Source: an uncultured Ruminococcus sp. (lineage in GTDB: Bacteria > Bacillota > Clostridia > Oscillospirales > Ruminococcaceae). Taken from it: DNA of 15,291 nt. A model generated the notes under the pieces. That model ran no database searches. It saw only the letters and a program-made list of their open reading frames with translations, and had not been told where the DNA came from. The position numbers and the translations under genes were made by a program. Location: the NCBI GenBank assembly GCA_905199285.1, contig CAJKFZ010000040.1, positions 1 through 15,291 on the forward strand, given 5' to 3'. Below, one piece after another: positions 7,873 to 15,291 of the stretch (the first letter of the stretch is position 1; the number at the start of each line of letters is the position of its first letter).

Positions 7873-9717
7873 ATATTTAAAAATAGAATATTGAAAAAAC
7901 TTGGCGCAGGACTCATGGCAGGACTCTGTGCTTTTTCCATGCTCGGAGCAAATTTCAGCGGAACAATTTCGGCAAATGCTGCAAGCATAAGTACCGAAAA
8001 TTCGGCATTTCCAACGTCTGATACGGTCATAGCAAAGGTGGCGGGGTTGCTGGGAACTCCCTACACTTTCGGTAACAAGGGCTATTGGGAATATTACAAT
8101 AAGGGCGAATATTCGGGACTTTCAGTCAGCACGATAAAAAATCTCGGCATCGATTGCTCCGGTTTGGTATATTATACCCTGACGCAGCTCGGCTACAAAA
8201 CAAGCGATTTTTCGTGGAATAATCCCGTTCCTGTGGACACCACGCACTGGCTGTCAGTCAACGATAACTGCACAATTTCTTACGGCGGAAAAACTTCAAA
8301 AGTTGACGTTGAGAAGAAAGATATCAAGACCGAGGCTCATCCTTACTGGGAGTGTGCGGACGGCTCGACCATAACTCCCGGTTTTGTGGTGGTTGCGGAA
8401 AATGACGATGGAATTGACCATGCGTGGATATATATGGGCGAGTTTGACTCCCGAAACGAAGTTGTTTCATATCTGAAAAGCATCGGAGTTTCTGATTCAC
8501 TTATCACATCTTACACAGTTGGCAGCGGAAATGGCGACGGCGGTACTCACTGGCGAATTGAATCCAACGGCTCTCAGGGTGTTGTCATAAACAATAATAC
8601 GGACGTTAAAAAGGCTACCGCAATGAATATGTCGGCGTTCAGAATTACGCAGAATGACGTGACTTTCAGCATCAAAAAGTGCCTTGACGGAACGTCTCAG
8701 ATAATCGGTAAATCGGCGGTTGACGGCAGTTTTGCGAAGTACGGAGTCTATAAGGATAACACTTGCAAAACTAAGATCGGCGAGATAACGATCGGCGAAA
8801 ATGGTACTGGTTCTATCAAGCTACCAATTGGAACTTACTACGTCAAGGAAATTTCCGCTCCGACGGGATATGAGATTTCCGATAAGGTTTACGAGCTGAA
8901 ATCCAATCAGACCGTGACAGTTTATGAGAAGTTTCAGACCAGAAAAATCAAGATCAACAAGACTGCTGAGGACGATATCATCAAGTATATCGAGTTCAAG
9001 GTTACTGGTTCAGACGGCAGATCATATACGAAAAATACCGATTCTAAGGGATTTGCGGAGCTTTCTGCGCTCAATGTTTATAACATGAAAACGGGAAAAG
9101 CTGTGACTTATACAGTTTCAGAAATTAACGTAGCAGCACGTTACGAAGTCCCCAAAGCGCAGAATATTACGCTCACAAGCGGCGATGCGGACTTGACGGT
9201 AAACGTAAATTTTATCAATGATCTGGTAAAAGGTTCAATCAAAATCAACAAACAGTCGGAGGATAATCAGAATGGCGACAGAGAATTTGTGATTACCGGC
9301 AACGGTAAAACTTACAGCATAAAAACTAATTCGACTGGTGTCGCAATTCTCAATGATATTCCTGTTTTTGACAAAAACAACAAGAAAATCACCTATACCA
9401 TCAGCGAGAGAAATGTTCCCGTAAAATATGTTGTTCCTGCTAATCAGACTGCAACTCTGACAGTCGATGCGACAACAAATGTAACGTTCAAAAATGATCT
9501 GAAAAAATTCACTGCGGAGGTTGTGAAAAAGGATTCTGAAACTGTTGAATCTCAAGGTGATGCAACTCTTGCAGGAGCAGTCTACGGACTGTATCTGGAT
9601 GGTGAACTTGTGGACACCTACACCACCGATTCTGACGGATATTTCAAGACAAAAGAGGGTGTCTGCGGCAATTATACCATTCAAGAAATCACCCCATCCG
9701 AGGGCTATACCTCATAA
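7873..9717 (+). pseudogene. Secreted NlpC/P60 protein with SpaA/Cna-B repeats, start altered and C-terminus cut
   Basis: The open frame encodes a signal peptide (KKLGAGLMAGLCAFSMLG... to ANAA), an NlpC/P60-like peptidase domain and four SpaA/Cna-B-like beta domains. Numbering from TTG 7891, the peptidase residues are Cys89 in IDCSGLVYYTL, His177 in GIDHAWIYMG and a candidate third residue His220. The repeats span about 257-347, 351-441, 444-535 and 537-608, each with a Lys near the start (KINK) and a Glu near the end (YTVSE, YTISE, YTIQE), the layout of isopeptide-forming domains. GAGG at 7864-7867 precedes an in-frame ATA at 7873, probably a mutated ATG; TTG 7891 is the nearest alternative but lies 23 bases from it. 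The last repeat stops at EGYTS, where unrelated sequence begins, so any wall anchor is lost. Expected role: envelope hydrolase or surface adhesin. Confidence 0.8.
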
Positions 9718-10180
9718 AACAGCGGTTTATCGCTCCTGATATAATCAGCTTTTTTGCAAAAAAATCACACGTTGTATGAAGATAAAAAAACATCACAATG
9801 CGGTGTTTGTAGGAGTTGACGAGGATGGAGTTCACGTCAGGCTCACAAGCGAGAAACGTCAACTTTCGGGAAATCTTTTCGGCAGACTGTTGAGGGTTCG
9901 GATACAAAATACAGCTTTGTGCATTTTGGAAATTCGGAGAAACTGTTTGTGTTTGAAGCCCCTATAGATATGTTGAGCTATCTTACTTTGCATCCCGAAA
10001 ACTGGCAGAATCACAGCTATATAGCTATGAACGTCGTATATGAAAATGCAGCTTTAACAGCGTTAAAAGGTCATTCAAATCTGTCTGGAGTTGTCATTTG
10101 TACCGATAACGATATGGGCGGAATCGATGCGACGGATAGACTGAAAGATATTCTTCGTGAAAATAATTATGAAAATATTT
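9718..10180 (+). pseudogene. TOPRIM/DUF3991 protein fragment
   Basis: This piece begins where the SpaA gene is cut, with no intergenic space. Across frames it reads FLQKNHTLYEDKKHHNAVFV, then GNSEKLFVFEAPIDMLSYLT and GVVICTDNDMGGIDATDRL. The YEDxKHHNAVFVG segment fits DUF3991. The FEAPID...TDND portion fits the TOPRIM fold (Glu and Asp-x-Asp metal ligands) of primase-like proteins that accompany relaxases in Firmicute conjugative elements. Frame changes occur near 9735 and 9784 (one A too many in an A-run) and near 9830-9920. Both ends are missing: the left at the SpaA junction, the right at about 10180, where reverse transcriptase sequence starts. Confidence 0.75.
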
Positions 10181-10415
10181 CGAGGATTTTTCGATAATAT
10201 CGACCATCACACGCTGGTAAATATACTGCGTAAACGTATTCATGACGAATACTTTATCTCTCTGATATGGAAATTCCTGAAAGCAGGATATATATAGGAC
10301 TGGAAATATGTGCAGACATTCAGCGGTACTCCGCAGGGGTCTATCATAAGTCCGATATTGGCGAATATTTACCTGAACGAATTTGATAAGTATATGGAAA
10401 AATATATGTCCGAAT
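10181..10415 (+). pseudogene. Group II intron reverse transcriptase fragment (third intron lineage)
   Basis: From CGA 10181 the frame reads RGFFDNIDHHTLVNILRKRI and so on to GTPQGSIISPILANIYLNEF, i.e. RT blocks 3 and 4 of a group II intron reverse transcriptase. A TAG at 10295-10297 interrupts it, probably replacing Glu. No YADD block, maturase, domain V or intron ends are present. It differs clearly from introns 1 and 2 (GSIISPILANIYLNEF against GGIISPLISNIVLNEL), so it is a separate lineage. It is bounded on the left by the TOPRIM fragment and runs in frame into relaxase sequence on the right, the result of deletion or illegitimate recombination. Confidence 0.85.
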
Positions 10416-11393
10416 TCAGACACGTTGTTTCATTAAGGCGTGACGATGCTCAGAAAATGGGTTACGACAATCTGAAAGCGTGGAGAGATTTAGTCATTAG
10501 ACAGATTCCAAATATTGCCAAAAATCAGAAAATGGATCTAAAAAATCTGCGCTGGTATGTGGCATTCCATGATAAGAAAACTAATTCTCATGTTCACATT
10601 ATTGTGTACTTCACAAATGAGCGTGAGGGATTTTTGACTAATCATGGAATTGAAAAAATCCGCAGCGGTTTTGCAAATGATATTTATGCGGACGAACTGC
10701 ATCATATCTACGAGCAGCAGACCAATTTGCGAAATCTCTTTAAAAAAGAGTCGGAGCAGTTAATGAAACAGCTTGCAAAAAGTATTTCTGAAAATAAAAT
10801 TTTTGATGCAGAAATTATAAATCTTGTTTCCAAACTTATGATATTGGCAAGCTGTATTCTATGGAGAAATTAGGATTAAAAGATAAAGAGAAATCGTTTA
10901 AGTTTTATGAGAAAGCATTGCAGGGATTTATTCAAATTGAACCGATAGCTAAGAAAATAAAGCCGAATTTGTAGTATCAGATAGGCACGATGTATCTCCA
11001 CGAATTAGGTACTTCGGTTATCAGACGAAAGCTTCTAAGTCAGCAGATAAGAATATGTGGGCAAGTTATCAGTTAGGCAGGCTATATTTTTTCGGTGCTG
11101 ACGGCTTGGAAAAAGACAAAGAAAAAGCAATGCAGTATTTGAATTTATCTGCAGAGCAAGGAAATGAGTATGCTTAAAATATTCTTGATAATCAGGAAAA
11201 GTTTGAAAATGAAATGCTTGCAGGCACTATATTCAGCCTGTTTGCAAATCTCAGTAGGTGTATTGAAGATGACTATCATAAGAACTTTCAGTCAGGCAGA
11301 AAAATGATCGACAGTAAGCTGCGAAGGATGATTCAGGAGAAAAATCAGGCTCTCGGAATTAAGCAGGAGCATGATCAAACTCAAGAATATTAA
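10416..11393 (+). pseudogene. MobP3-like relaxase fragment with Sel1 repeats
   Basis: Relaxases nick plasmid or conjugative-element DNA at oriT and lead it into the recipient. This fragment starts at HVVSLRRDDAQKMGYDNLKA, fused to the reverse transcriptase piece. It includes WYVAFHDKKTNSHVHIIVY, the histidine motif that binds the metal in HUH relaxases. The N-terminal catalytic Tyr region is absent. After about 10830 the frame changes to KLYSMEKLGLKDKEKSFKFY, and again to SYQLGRLYFFGADGLEKDKE, both Sel1-like repeats. The C-terminus reads NLSRCIEDDYHKNFQSGRKM and ends at TAA 11391. In-frame stops occur at 10871, 10972 and 11175, where the third (TAA) probably replaces CAA. The order of histidine motif then Sel1 repeats fits relaxases of Firmicute elements of the Tn1549 kind. 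Confidence 0.75.
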
Positions 11394-11396
11394 AAT

Positions 11397-11437
11397 AAGC
11401 GTATCGGATTTTTAAATAAAATTCGGTACGCTTTTTT
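11397..11437 (+). terminator. Rho-independent terminator after the relaxase remnant
   Basis: AAGCGTATCG (11397-11406) pairs with CGGTACGCTT (11424-11433), with one G-T pair, and a run of Ts follows. It lies right after the relaxase stop codon. Confidence 0.75.
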
Positions 11438-11600
11438 CGTCAATTTCGTTCATTAGCAAGATCATTTTAGTACGGATTTGCGGTGGTTTTAATAATATTA
11501 TATCATAAATTTTGTAAAAGTAAAGGGCTTTTTGAAAAAAGTTGTACTGAGATTTTAACATGAATTTAAAGTTGTTAAACCGTCATATTTCAGTCGAAAC

Positions 11601-11614
11601 GGAGGATTTTTACG
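11601..11614 (+). promoter_or_regulatory. Integrase ribosome binding site followed by ACG instead of ATG
   Basis: GGAGG (11601-11605), a 6-base gap, then ACG (11612-11614) at the head of the integrase frame. The reading from ACG gives the usual N-terminus (x-AKIGSNIYKRRDRRFEGR). A T-to-C change in the start codon is the simplest reading. The first in-frame ATG is well inside the conserved N-terminal domain at about 11765. Confidence 0.7.
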
Positions 11615-12712
11615 GCAAAAATAGGAAGTAATATTTACAAGCGTAGAGACAGACGTTTTGAGGGACGAGTGCCTGTGAGGTATCATGACAATGTAAAAAT
11701 CAAATATAAATCTGTGTATGCAAGAACGCTTTCCGAAGTCAAGGAAAAGATGTCGGAGGTGCATTCAATCAAACAGAATCAACCTGTTTCTGCGATAAAA
11801 TTGACAGTTCGTGAGACTGCCGGGCAATGGTTATCTTCGGCAAAACTTCGGCTTAAAGAATCAAGTTATACAAATTATGTACACATCGTCAGCAAACATA
11901 TTTTGCCCATTCTTGGCGGAGAATTGATGATGAATCTGACCACAATCAAGCTGAATAAATTTATCAATTTCAAACTGATAAACGGCAGACTGAACGGCAA
12001 GGGCGGACTTTCTGCTAAATCCGTTCTTGACATTATGACGGTATATCGCAGTATCAAAAACTATGCTGCAATGGAGTATGGTATCAAAGGAACTCATTTT
12101 ACCATGCCGAAAACTCAGAGCAAGCAGACTGCCGTTCTTACTTCTGCTGAAAGAAAATGTCTTGAAACCTATCTGCTTGGCAATCCTGACCGCACAAATA
12201 TGGCGGTTCTCCTTTGGCTTTTTACTGGATTACGTGTAGGTGAACTTTGCGGCTTGAAATGGGAGGATATCGACTTTGACAATTCTGTTTTATCCGTAAA
12301 AAGAACTGTTCAACGTGTCAGCAAAAACAGTAAATCACAGGTAGTTATCGGGACTCCTAAAAGTAAAAGTTCTATTCGTATCATACCTGTTCCCGACTTT
12401 TTGCTTGCAATTTTAAGTAAAAAAAGAAAAAGCGATGATTTTTACATCATCACCGGAACTTGCAAGCCCACAGAACCCAGAACTATGCAGAATCGCTTTA
12501 AATCTATTCTGAAATTATGTGGTATCAGAGATGTCAACTTTCATCTTCTTCGTCACACTTATGTCACAGTCTGTATAGAAAACGGATTTGATCCCAAAAC
12601 ATTAAGTGAGTTGCTCGGCCATGCAGATGCAGCCATAACTCTGAACAGGTACTGTCACCCCTCGATGCAGATCAAGAAAGATTATGTCAGCCGTCTTTCG
12701 CTTACAGCTTAA
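11612..12712 (+). CDS. int: Tyrosine integrase of the Tn916/lambda type (start codon ACG)
   Basis: A site-specific recombinase of 366 residues that would excise and insert the mobile element. The N-terminal domain (AKIGSNIYKRRDRRFEGRVP) matches the arm-binding domain of Tn916-like integrases. A SAM-like core-binding domain follows (about 65-155: TAGQWLSSAKLRLKESSYTN, then HILPILGG). The catalytic domain has all expected residues, numbered from the ACG codon: Arg208 in TGLRVGELCGLKW, Lys250 in TPKSKSS, His311 and Arg314 in FHLLRHTYVT, His337 in LLGHADA and the nucleophile Tyr347 in LNRYCH. No frame lesion is visible. Only the start is abnormal: ACG is a very poor initiator, so the gene is probably silent unless a downstream start is used. 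It lies at the right edge of the fossil element, the usual place for an integrase next to its attachment site. Confidence 0.88.
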   Translation, partial: TAKIGSNIYKRRDRRFEGRVPVRYHDNVKIKYKSVYARTLSEVKEKMSEVHSIKQNQPVSAIKLTVRETAGQWLSSAKLRLKESSYTNYVHIVSKHILPILGGELMMNLTTIKLNKFINFKLINGRLNGKGGLSAKSVLDIMTVYRSIKNYAAMEYGIKGTHFTMPKTQSKQTAVLTSAERKCLETYLLGNPDRTNMAVLLWLFTGLRVGELCGLKWEDIDFDNSVLSVKRTVQRVSKNSKSQVVIGTPKSKSSIRIIPVPDFLLAILSKKRKSDDFYIITGTCKPTEPRTMQNRFKSILKLCGIRDVNFHLLRHTYVTVCIENGFDPKTLSELLGHADAAITLNRYCHPSMQIKKDYVSRLSLTA

Positions 12713-12753
12713 TTTTTCAGCCGTCAGATTTTTGTAAACGCTACTTGTCATTA

Positions 12754-12780
12754 ATGCGATTTTTCGGTGATATATCGCAT
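12754..12780 (+). other. Hairpin in the gene-poor stretch after the integrase
   Basis: ATGCGAT (12754-12760) and ATCGCAT (12774-12780) are perfect complements around a 13-base loop, 42 bases after the integrase stop. No T-run follows closely, so it is a weak terminator candidate. The rest of 12713-12900 holds no gene that I can support; it is where an attachment site would be expected. Confidence 0.35.
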
Positions 12781-12901
12781 CATTATGATATATGGACGGA
12801 ATTGACGAAAGTATTCTTTTAAAAATATTATATGCATTTAATAAGATTTTATTTTTCATCTTGAATGGTTTTTATATAACCTTGAAAGGGCGGTCGTTGT
12901 A

Positions 12902-12930
12902 TTGAAAATCTTATTAAAATGTGTTATAAT
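12902..12930 (+). promoter_or_regulatory. Sigma-A type promoter of the agr-like operon
   Basis: TTGAAA (12902-12907), a 17-base spacer and TATAAT (12925-12930): a near-perfect vegetative promoter 31 bases before the response regulator ATG, with GGGAG lying between. I found no clear pair of LytTR direct repeats overlapping it. Confidence 0.75.
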
Positions 12931-12961
12931 TATGATATCAAAATTAAGTGGGAGTGACGAT

Positions 12962-13707
12962 ATGCTTTTAAATATTGCGGTATGTGATGATGAAATATCA
13001 GAGATAAAAAAATAGAGGATTATTTAGTTACATTCTCAGTTCAAAGCGGAATTGAATTTAATATTGATAAATTTTCAGATGGTAACAAACTACTAAATGC
13101 ATACAATGGAACTTCATCTAAATATGATGCAATTTTTTTAGATGTGTAAATGCCAAAAATCAGTGGTATGAAGTTAGCAGAAAAAATACGTCAGATCCCT
13201 GATCGAAATGTTTTGATAATCTTTATCACAAGCTATCCGGAATATATGCAGGACAGTTTTGATGTGCAGGCATATCAGTATTTAACTAAGCCGTTAACGT
13301 ATACGCTGTTTGAAGAGAAAATGAAACGACTTATAGGATACCTTTCGGAACTTCAGACAAATATCACTGTGATAAGTTTAAAAAAAGGCGAAATTGTTTT
13401 GCATTTGGAGGATATTATTTGTTTTGAAACTATTAAAAGTCTCACTACAAAATCTGACTTGTTAGTAACTACAATAAACGAGGATTTTATGATAAAAGGG
13501 AAAATTGCTGAAATGGAACAACAATTGAAAGAACAATATTTTATAAGCGTACACAGATCAGTATTGGTCAATATGAAATATATAAAAAGATTCAACTCAA
13601 ATATGGTAGAGCTCACAAACGGAAAAGTAGTAGAAGCAAGCCGCCGAAAATTGTCTGAAATTAAAGAGGCTTTTTCAAAATATATGATTGTGAGGTATAA
13701 AAAATAA
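12962..13707 (+). pseudogene. LytTR-family response regulator (AgrA-like), receiver domain broken
   Basis: The gene begins MLLNIAVCDDE (ATG 12962), with the acidic pair of a receiver domain, then stops at TAG 13013. The cause is loss of one A in the run at 13006-13012; restoring it gives EIKKIEDYLV and continues to YDAIFLDV, with the phosphorylatable Asp at 13141-13143. The next codon but one is TAA (13147-13149), where LDVQMPKISG is expected (CAA to TAA). Reading resumes at ATG 13150 with MPKISGMKLAEKIRQ, the ITSYPEYM and TKPL switch residues, and a complete LytTR DNA-binding domain (about residues 75-175 of this block, with FISVHRSVLVNMKYI). The downstream block is open to 13707 and overlaps the kinase start by TAATG. 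Either the gene is dead, or a receiver-truncated regulator is made from ATG 13150. Confidence 0.85.
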
Positions 13708-15017
13708 TGAGTGAGTCTACACAATTAATTTTTACTATAGCAGCTTCTGTTTTTGATATGATTATTACTATGATATACTTAGAAATTGTTTTCAAGAACA
13801 GAAAAAATTGGGTATCAATACCGATATATTACTTATTTTATATAGGCATAAGCACGGCAATCTGGTTTGCGAGGATTCCAAATTCAACTTGGCTTGGCAA
13901 TATATTAATATCGCTTTTGCAAATTTTGATATTTACTATTTTATACGAATCTAAATTAATAGCAAAGTTGTTTGCAAGTATATCTTTAATGGTATTTTCA
14001 ATGATTTCTGAAGTGGCTGCAAACAGCATATTAATGGGAATAAAATCAATTTCTAAATCAGAAACATTTGAAGGTGATATGTATTTATATACAGTTATGT
14101 TATCAAAACTTATCAAATTTATAATGGTTTTAGTTGTATTGTTAATTTTAAAAAGAAATGCAGTACGAGCTGATTTTAAAAATTATCTATGCATGATAAT
14201 TGTGCCTCTGTTAAGCATATTTATCATAATAGCAATTACAATTGAATCAAAAGGAACAATTGTTAATGCTGGATTTACAACTAATACTGCAATATTAGGA
14301 ATACTTGTGATAAATTTCATTGTGTACTATCTATTGAATAATATAATACAAGCTAATGAAATTAAGCAGATTCAAGCAAGAATGGAAACGCAGTTTATGT
14401 TTCAGGAGAAGAAATACGAACAAACATCTATGTCGTTCAAAAGCATCAGTGGAATTTTACATGATACCAACAAACAGCTTGTTTATCTCAGAGAATGTGT
14501 TATACAGAAAGACTATAATGAAGCTATAGAATATATAGATAAGGCTATCAATAACCTTGGTGATTCTTATAAGCGAATTAATACGGGACATCTTGTTATT
14601 GATGCTCTTGTAAGTAATGCGTATAATAACGCAGAAATAAAAAATATAAAATTCAAAACCGATATAAAAATTGATAAAAGTAAAATAAATATAGAGCGTT
14701 ACGATTTAAGCGTTGTCTTAGGAAATTTGCTTGATAATGCTATTGAAGCCTGCATAAAAATTAGTAATATAGATGATAGATTTATAAAGATCAATATTTT
14801 TACAAACGAGATTGCTCTCATAATAAACATTTTGAATTCCGCTATCGGAAAAAACTTATTCACGAAACTTAAAAGTGATAAATCAAATAAAATTATGCAT
14901 GGATATGGATTGAGCAATGTCAATCTTATGGCTGAAAAGTATGGCGGCAGTTTCATTACCGAGAGAAAAGAATCCAAATTTGAAGCAACGATAGTGCTTC
15001 CTTTTGTTAATGAATAA
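13707..15017 (+). CDS. AgrC-like membrane sensor histidine kinase (GHKL family)
   Basis: An intact protein of 436 residues. Residues 1-212 hold six to seven hydrophobic segments (about 7-29, 36-57, 63-81, 85-110, 128-148, 159-179, 192-212), the peptide-sensing membrane module of AgrC-type kinases. The cytoplasmic part has an H-box SGILHDTNKQLVYL with His252 as phosphoacceptor. The N-box is VVLGNLLDNAIEAC (Asn340 and Asn344), then LIINILNS and the ATP-lid G-box HGYGLSNVNLMAEKYGG (399-415). It should detect a secreted peptide made by the agrB/agrD genes that follow and phosphorylate the LytTR regulator encoded just before it. The TAATG overlap implies translational coupling. It is strongly AT-rich with no visible lesion, although its partner regulator is broken. 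Confidence 0.88.
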   Translation: MSESTQLIFTIAASVFDMIITMIYLEIVFKNRKNWVSIPIYYLFYIGISTAIWFARIPNSTWLGNILISLLQILIFTILYESKLIAKLFASISLMVFSMISEVAANSILMGIKSISKSETFEGDMYLYTVMLSKLIKFIMVLVVLLILKRNAVRADFKNYLCMIIVPLLSIFIIIAITIESKGTIVNAGFTTNTAILGILVINFIVYYLLNNIIQANEIKQIQARMETQFMFQEKKYEQTSMSFKSISGILHDTNKQLVYLRECVIQKDYNEAIEYIDKAINNLGDSYKRINTGHLVIDALVSNAYNNAEIKNIKFKTDIKIDKSKINIERYDLSVVLGNLLDNAIEACIKISNIDDRFIKINIFTNEIALIINILNSAIGKNLFTKLKSDKSNKIMHGYGLSNVNLMAEKYGGSFITERKESKFEATIVLPFVNE

Positions 15018-15077
15018 CCATTCAAGGTTTTAAATCAACCTCTTAGAAATATTTCAATAAAAAACATAAAATGAATG

Positions 15078-15119
15078 ATACCATTGTTTTATACAAAATT
15101 ATGAAACGGTGGTATTTTT
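15078..15119 (+). promoter_or_regulatory. Terminator-like hairpin enclosing the agrB ribosome binding site
   Basis: ATACCATTGTTTT (15078-15090) pairs with GAAACGGTGGTAT (15103-15115) over 13 bp, three of them G-T, around a 12-base loop. The Ts at 15115-15119 follow, and then ATG 15120. The 3' arm contains GGTGG (15109-15113), the only plausible Shine-Dalgarno sequence of agrB. The element could end transcripts from the kinase gene, hide the ribosome binding site, or both. Confidence 0.6.
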
Positions 15120-15291
15120 ATGTTCAGTTATATAAGCAATAATTTGATTGACGTTTTAATAAAGAATAATAAGATAAATGATTGTGAAAGATATATATTT
15201 TTTTACTGCATAAAAGCTACGATCGAAATGTTATTCAATATCATAATTACTTTAATAATAGGCATAATATGGTGCAAGCCAATTGAAACAG
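15120..15291 (+). CDS. agrB: AgrB-like accessory gene regulator protein, N-terminal part (runs off the window)
   Basis: ATG 15120 opens a frame that is uninterrupted to the window end: MFSYISNNLIDVLIKNNKIN, then ERYIFFYCIKATIEMLFNII and a first hydrophobic stretch (LFNIIITLIIGIIW). The pattern of a short amphipathic N-terminus (LIDVLIKNNKI), a Tyr-rich segment and membrane helices matches AgrB. That is the membrane protease which trims the AgrD propeptide and helps form its thiolactone ring. The catalytic His and Cys lie further downstream, outside the window, and agrD would be expected after it. GGTGG ends 6 bases upstream. The call rests on 57 residues plus its place after an AgrC-like kinase. 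Confidence 0.72.
   Translation, partial: MFSYISNNLIDVLIKNNKINDCERYIFFYCIKATIEMLFNIIITLIIGIIWCKPIET

Noticed and set aside
1..10415. Retron or diversity-generating retroelement, given three reverse transcriptases
   Set aside because: All three RTs have group II intron features. Two have maturase/HNH domains and adjacent domain V. No variable/template repeat pair or msr/msd-like RNA was seen.
11532..11560. Promoter for the integrase (TTGAAA and a TTTAAC-like -10)
   Set aside because: The -10 match is weak and several equally good AT-rich alternatives exist nearby.
15021..15045. Terminator after the histidine kinase (AGGTT/AACCT)
   Set aside because: Only a 5-bp stem with no T-run; the longer hairpin at 15078-15119 is a much better candidate.
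1..15291. CRISPR array, tRNA or rRNA genes
   Set aside because: No regularly spaced repeats and no cloverleaf or rRNA sequence were noticed on either strand; this was by eye and not by a search tool.

Overview
The window looks like chromosomal or integrated-element DNA of a gut-type, low-GC Firmicute, most likely a Ruminococcus-like member of the Oscillospiraceae. Three things suggest this: an agr-type quorum-sensing locus, an NlpC/P60 protein with SpaA/Cna-B repeats, and the set of conjugative-element genes (C5 and N6A methyltransferases, a BRO antirepressor, a DUF3846-like protein, a TOPRIM/DUF3991 protein, a MobP3-like relaxase with Sel1 repeats, and a Tn916-type tyrosine integrase). All supported genes lie on the + strand. 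The genus is an inference from gene content.

Left part (1-4933): a DNA (cytosine-5)-methyltransferase gene is interrupted by two related but distinct group II introns. Intron 1 enters from the left edge and ends near 1133. An 80-nt mini-exon (1134-1213) follows. Intron 2 then runs from its GTGCGAC 5' end at 1214 to about 3879. Joining the flanks of intron 2 rebuilds the catalytic Pro-Cys-Gln motif in frame. Both intron-encoded reverse transcriptase/HNH proteins are broken, and so is the 3' end of the methyltransferase.

Middle part (4908-7076): decayed small genes of an integrative element. These are a BRO-N/KilA-C antirepressor with one frameshift, a Dam-like adenine methyltransferase with two TGA codons and a small deletion, a DUF3846-like gene, and one unrecognised small ORF.

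Surface module (7082-9717): an intact lipoprotein with a C-terminal transglutaminase-like Cys-His-Asp domain and a terminator. It is followed by a secreted NlpC/P60 protein with SpaA repeats, whose ATG appears to have become ATA and whose C-terminus is cut off.

Mosaic part (9718-11393): pieces of three genes abut with no intergenic sequence: a TOPRIM/DUF3991 fragment, a third reverse transcriptase fragment, and the catalytic-His plus Sel1 part of a relaxase. The last two are fused in frame. A terminator closes this block. A tyrosine integrase follows with all catalytic residues, but its start codon reads ACG after a perfectly placed ribosome binding site. This looks like the recombinase end of a dead integrative and conjugative element.

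Right part (12902-15291): an agr-like quorum-sensing operon, more AT-rich than the rest, behind a near-consensus promoter (TTGAAA-17-TATAAT). It has a LytTR response regulator broken by a frameshift and a nonsense codon, an intact AgrC-like membrane histidine kinase, and the first 57 codons of an agrB-like gene. The agrB ribosome binding site sits inside a terminator-like hairpin.

The window is best read as a fossil mobile element beside, or containing, an agr locus. I did not find a clearly new intact system. The most interesting points are the methyltransferase with tandem introns, the chimeric junctions, and the control region of agrB. Several lesions are single-A losses in A-runs, so sequencing error has to be excluded before all of these genes are called dead.
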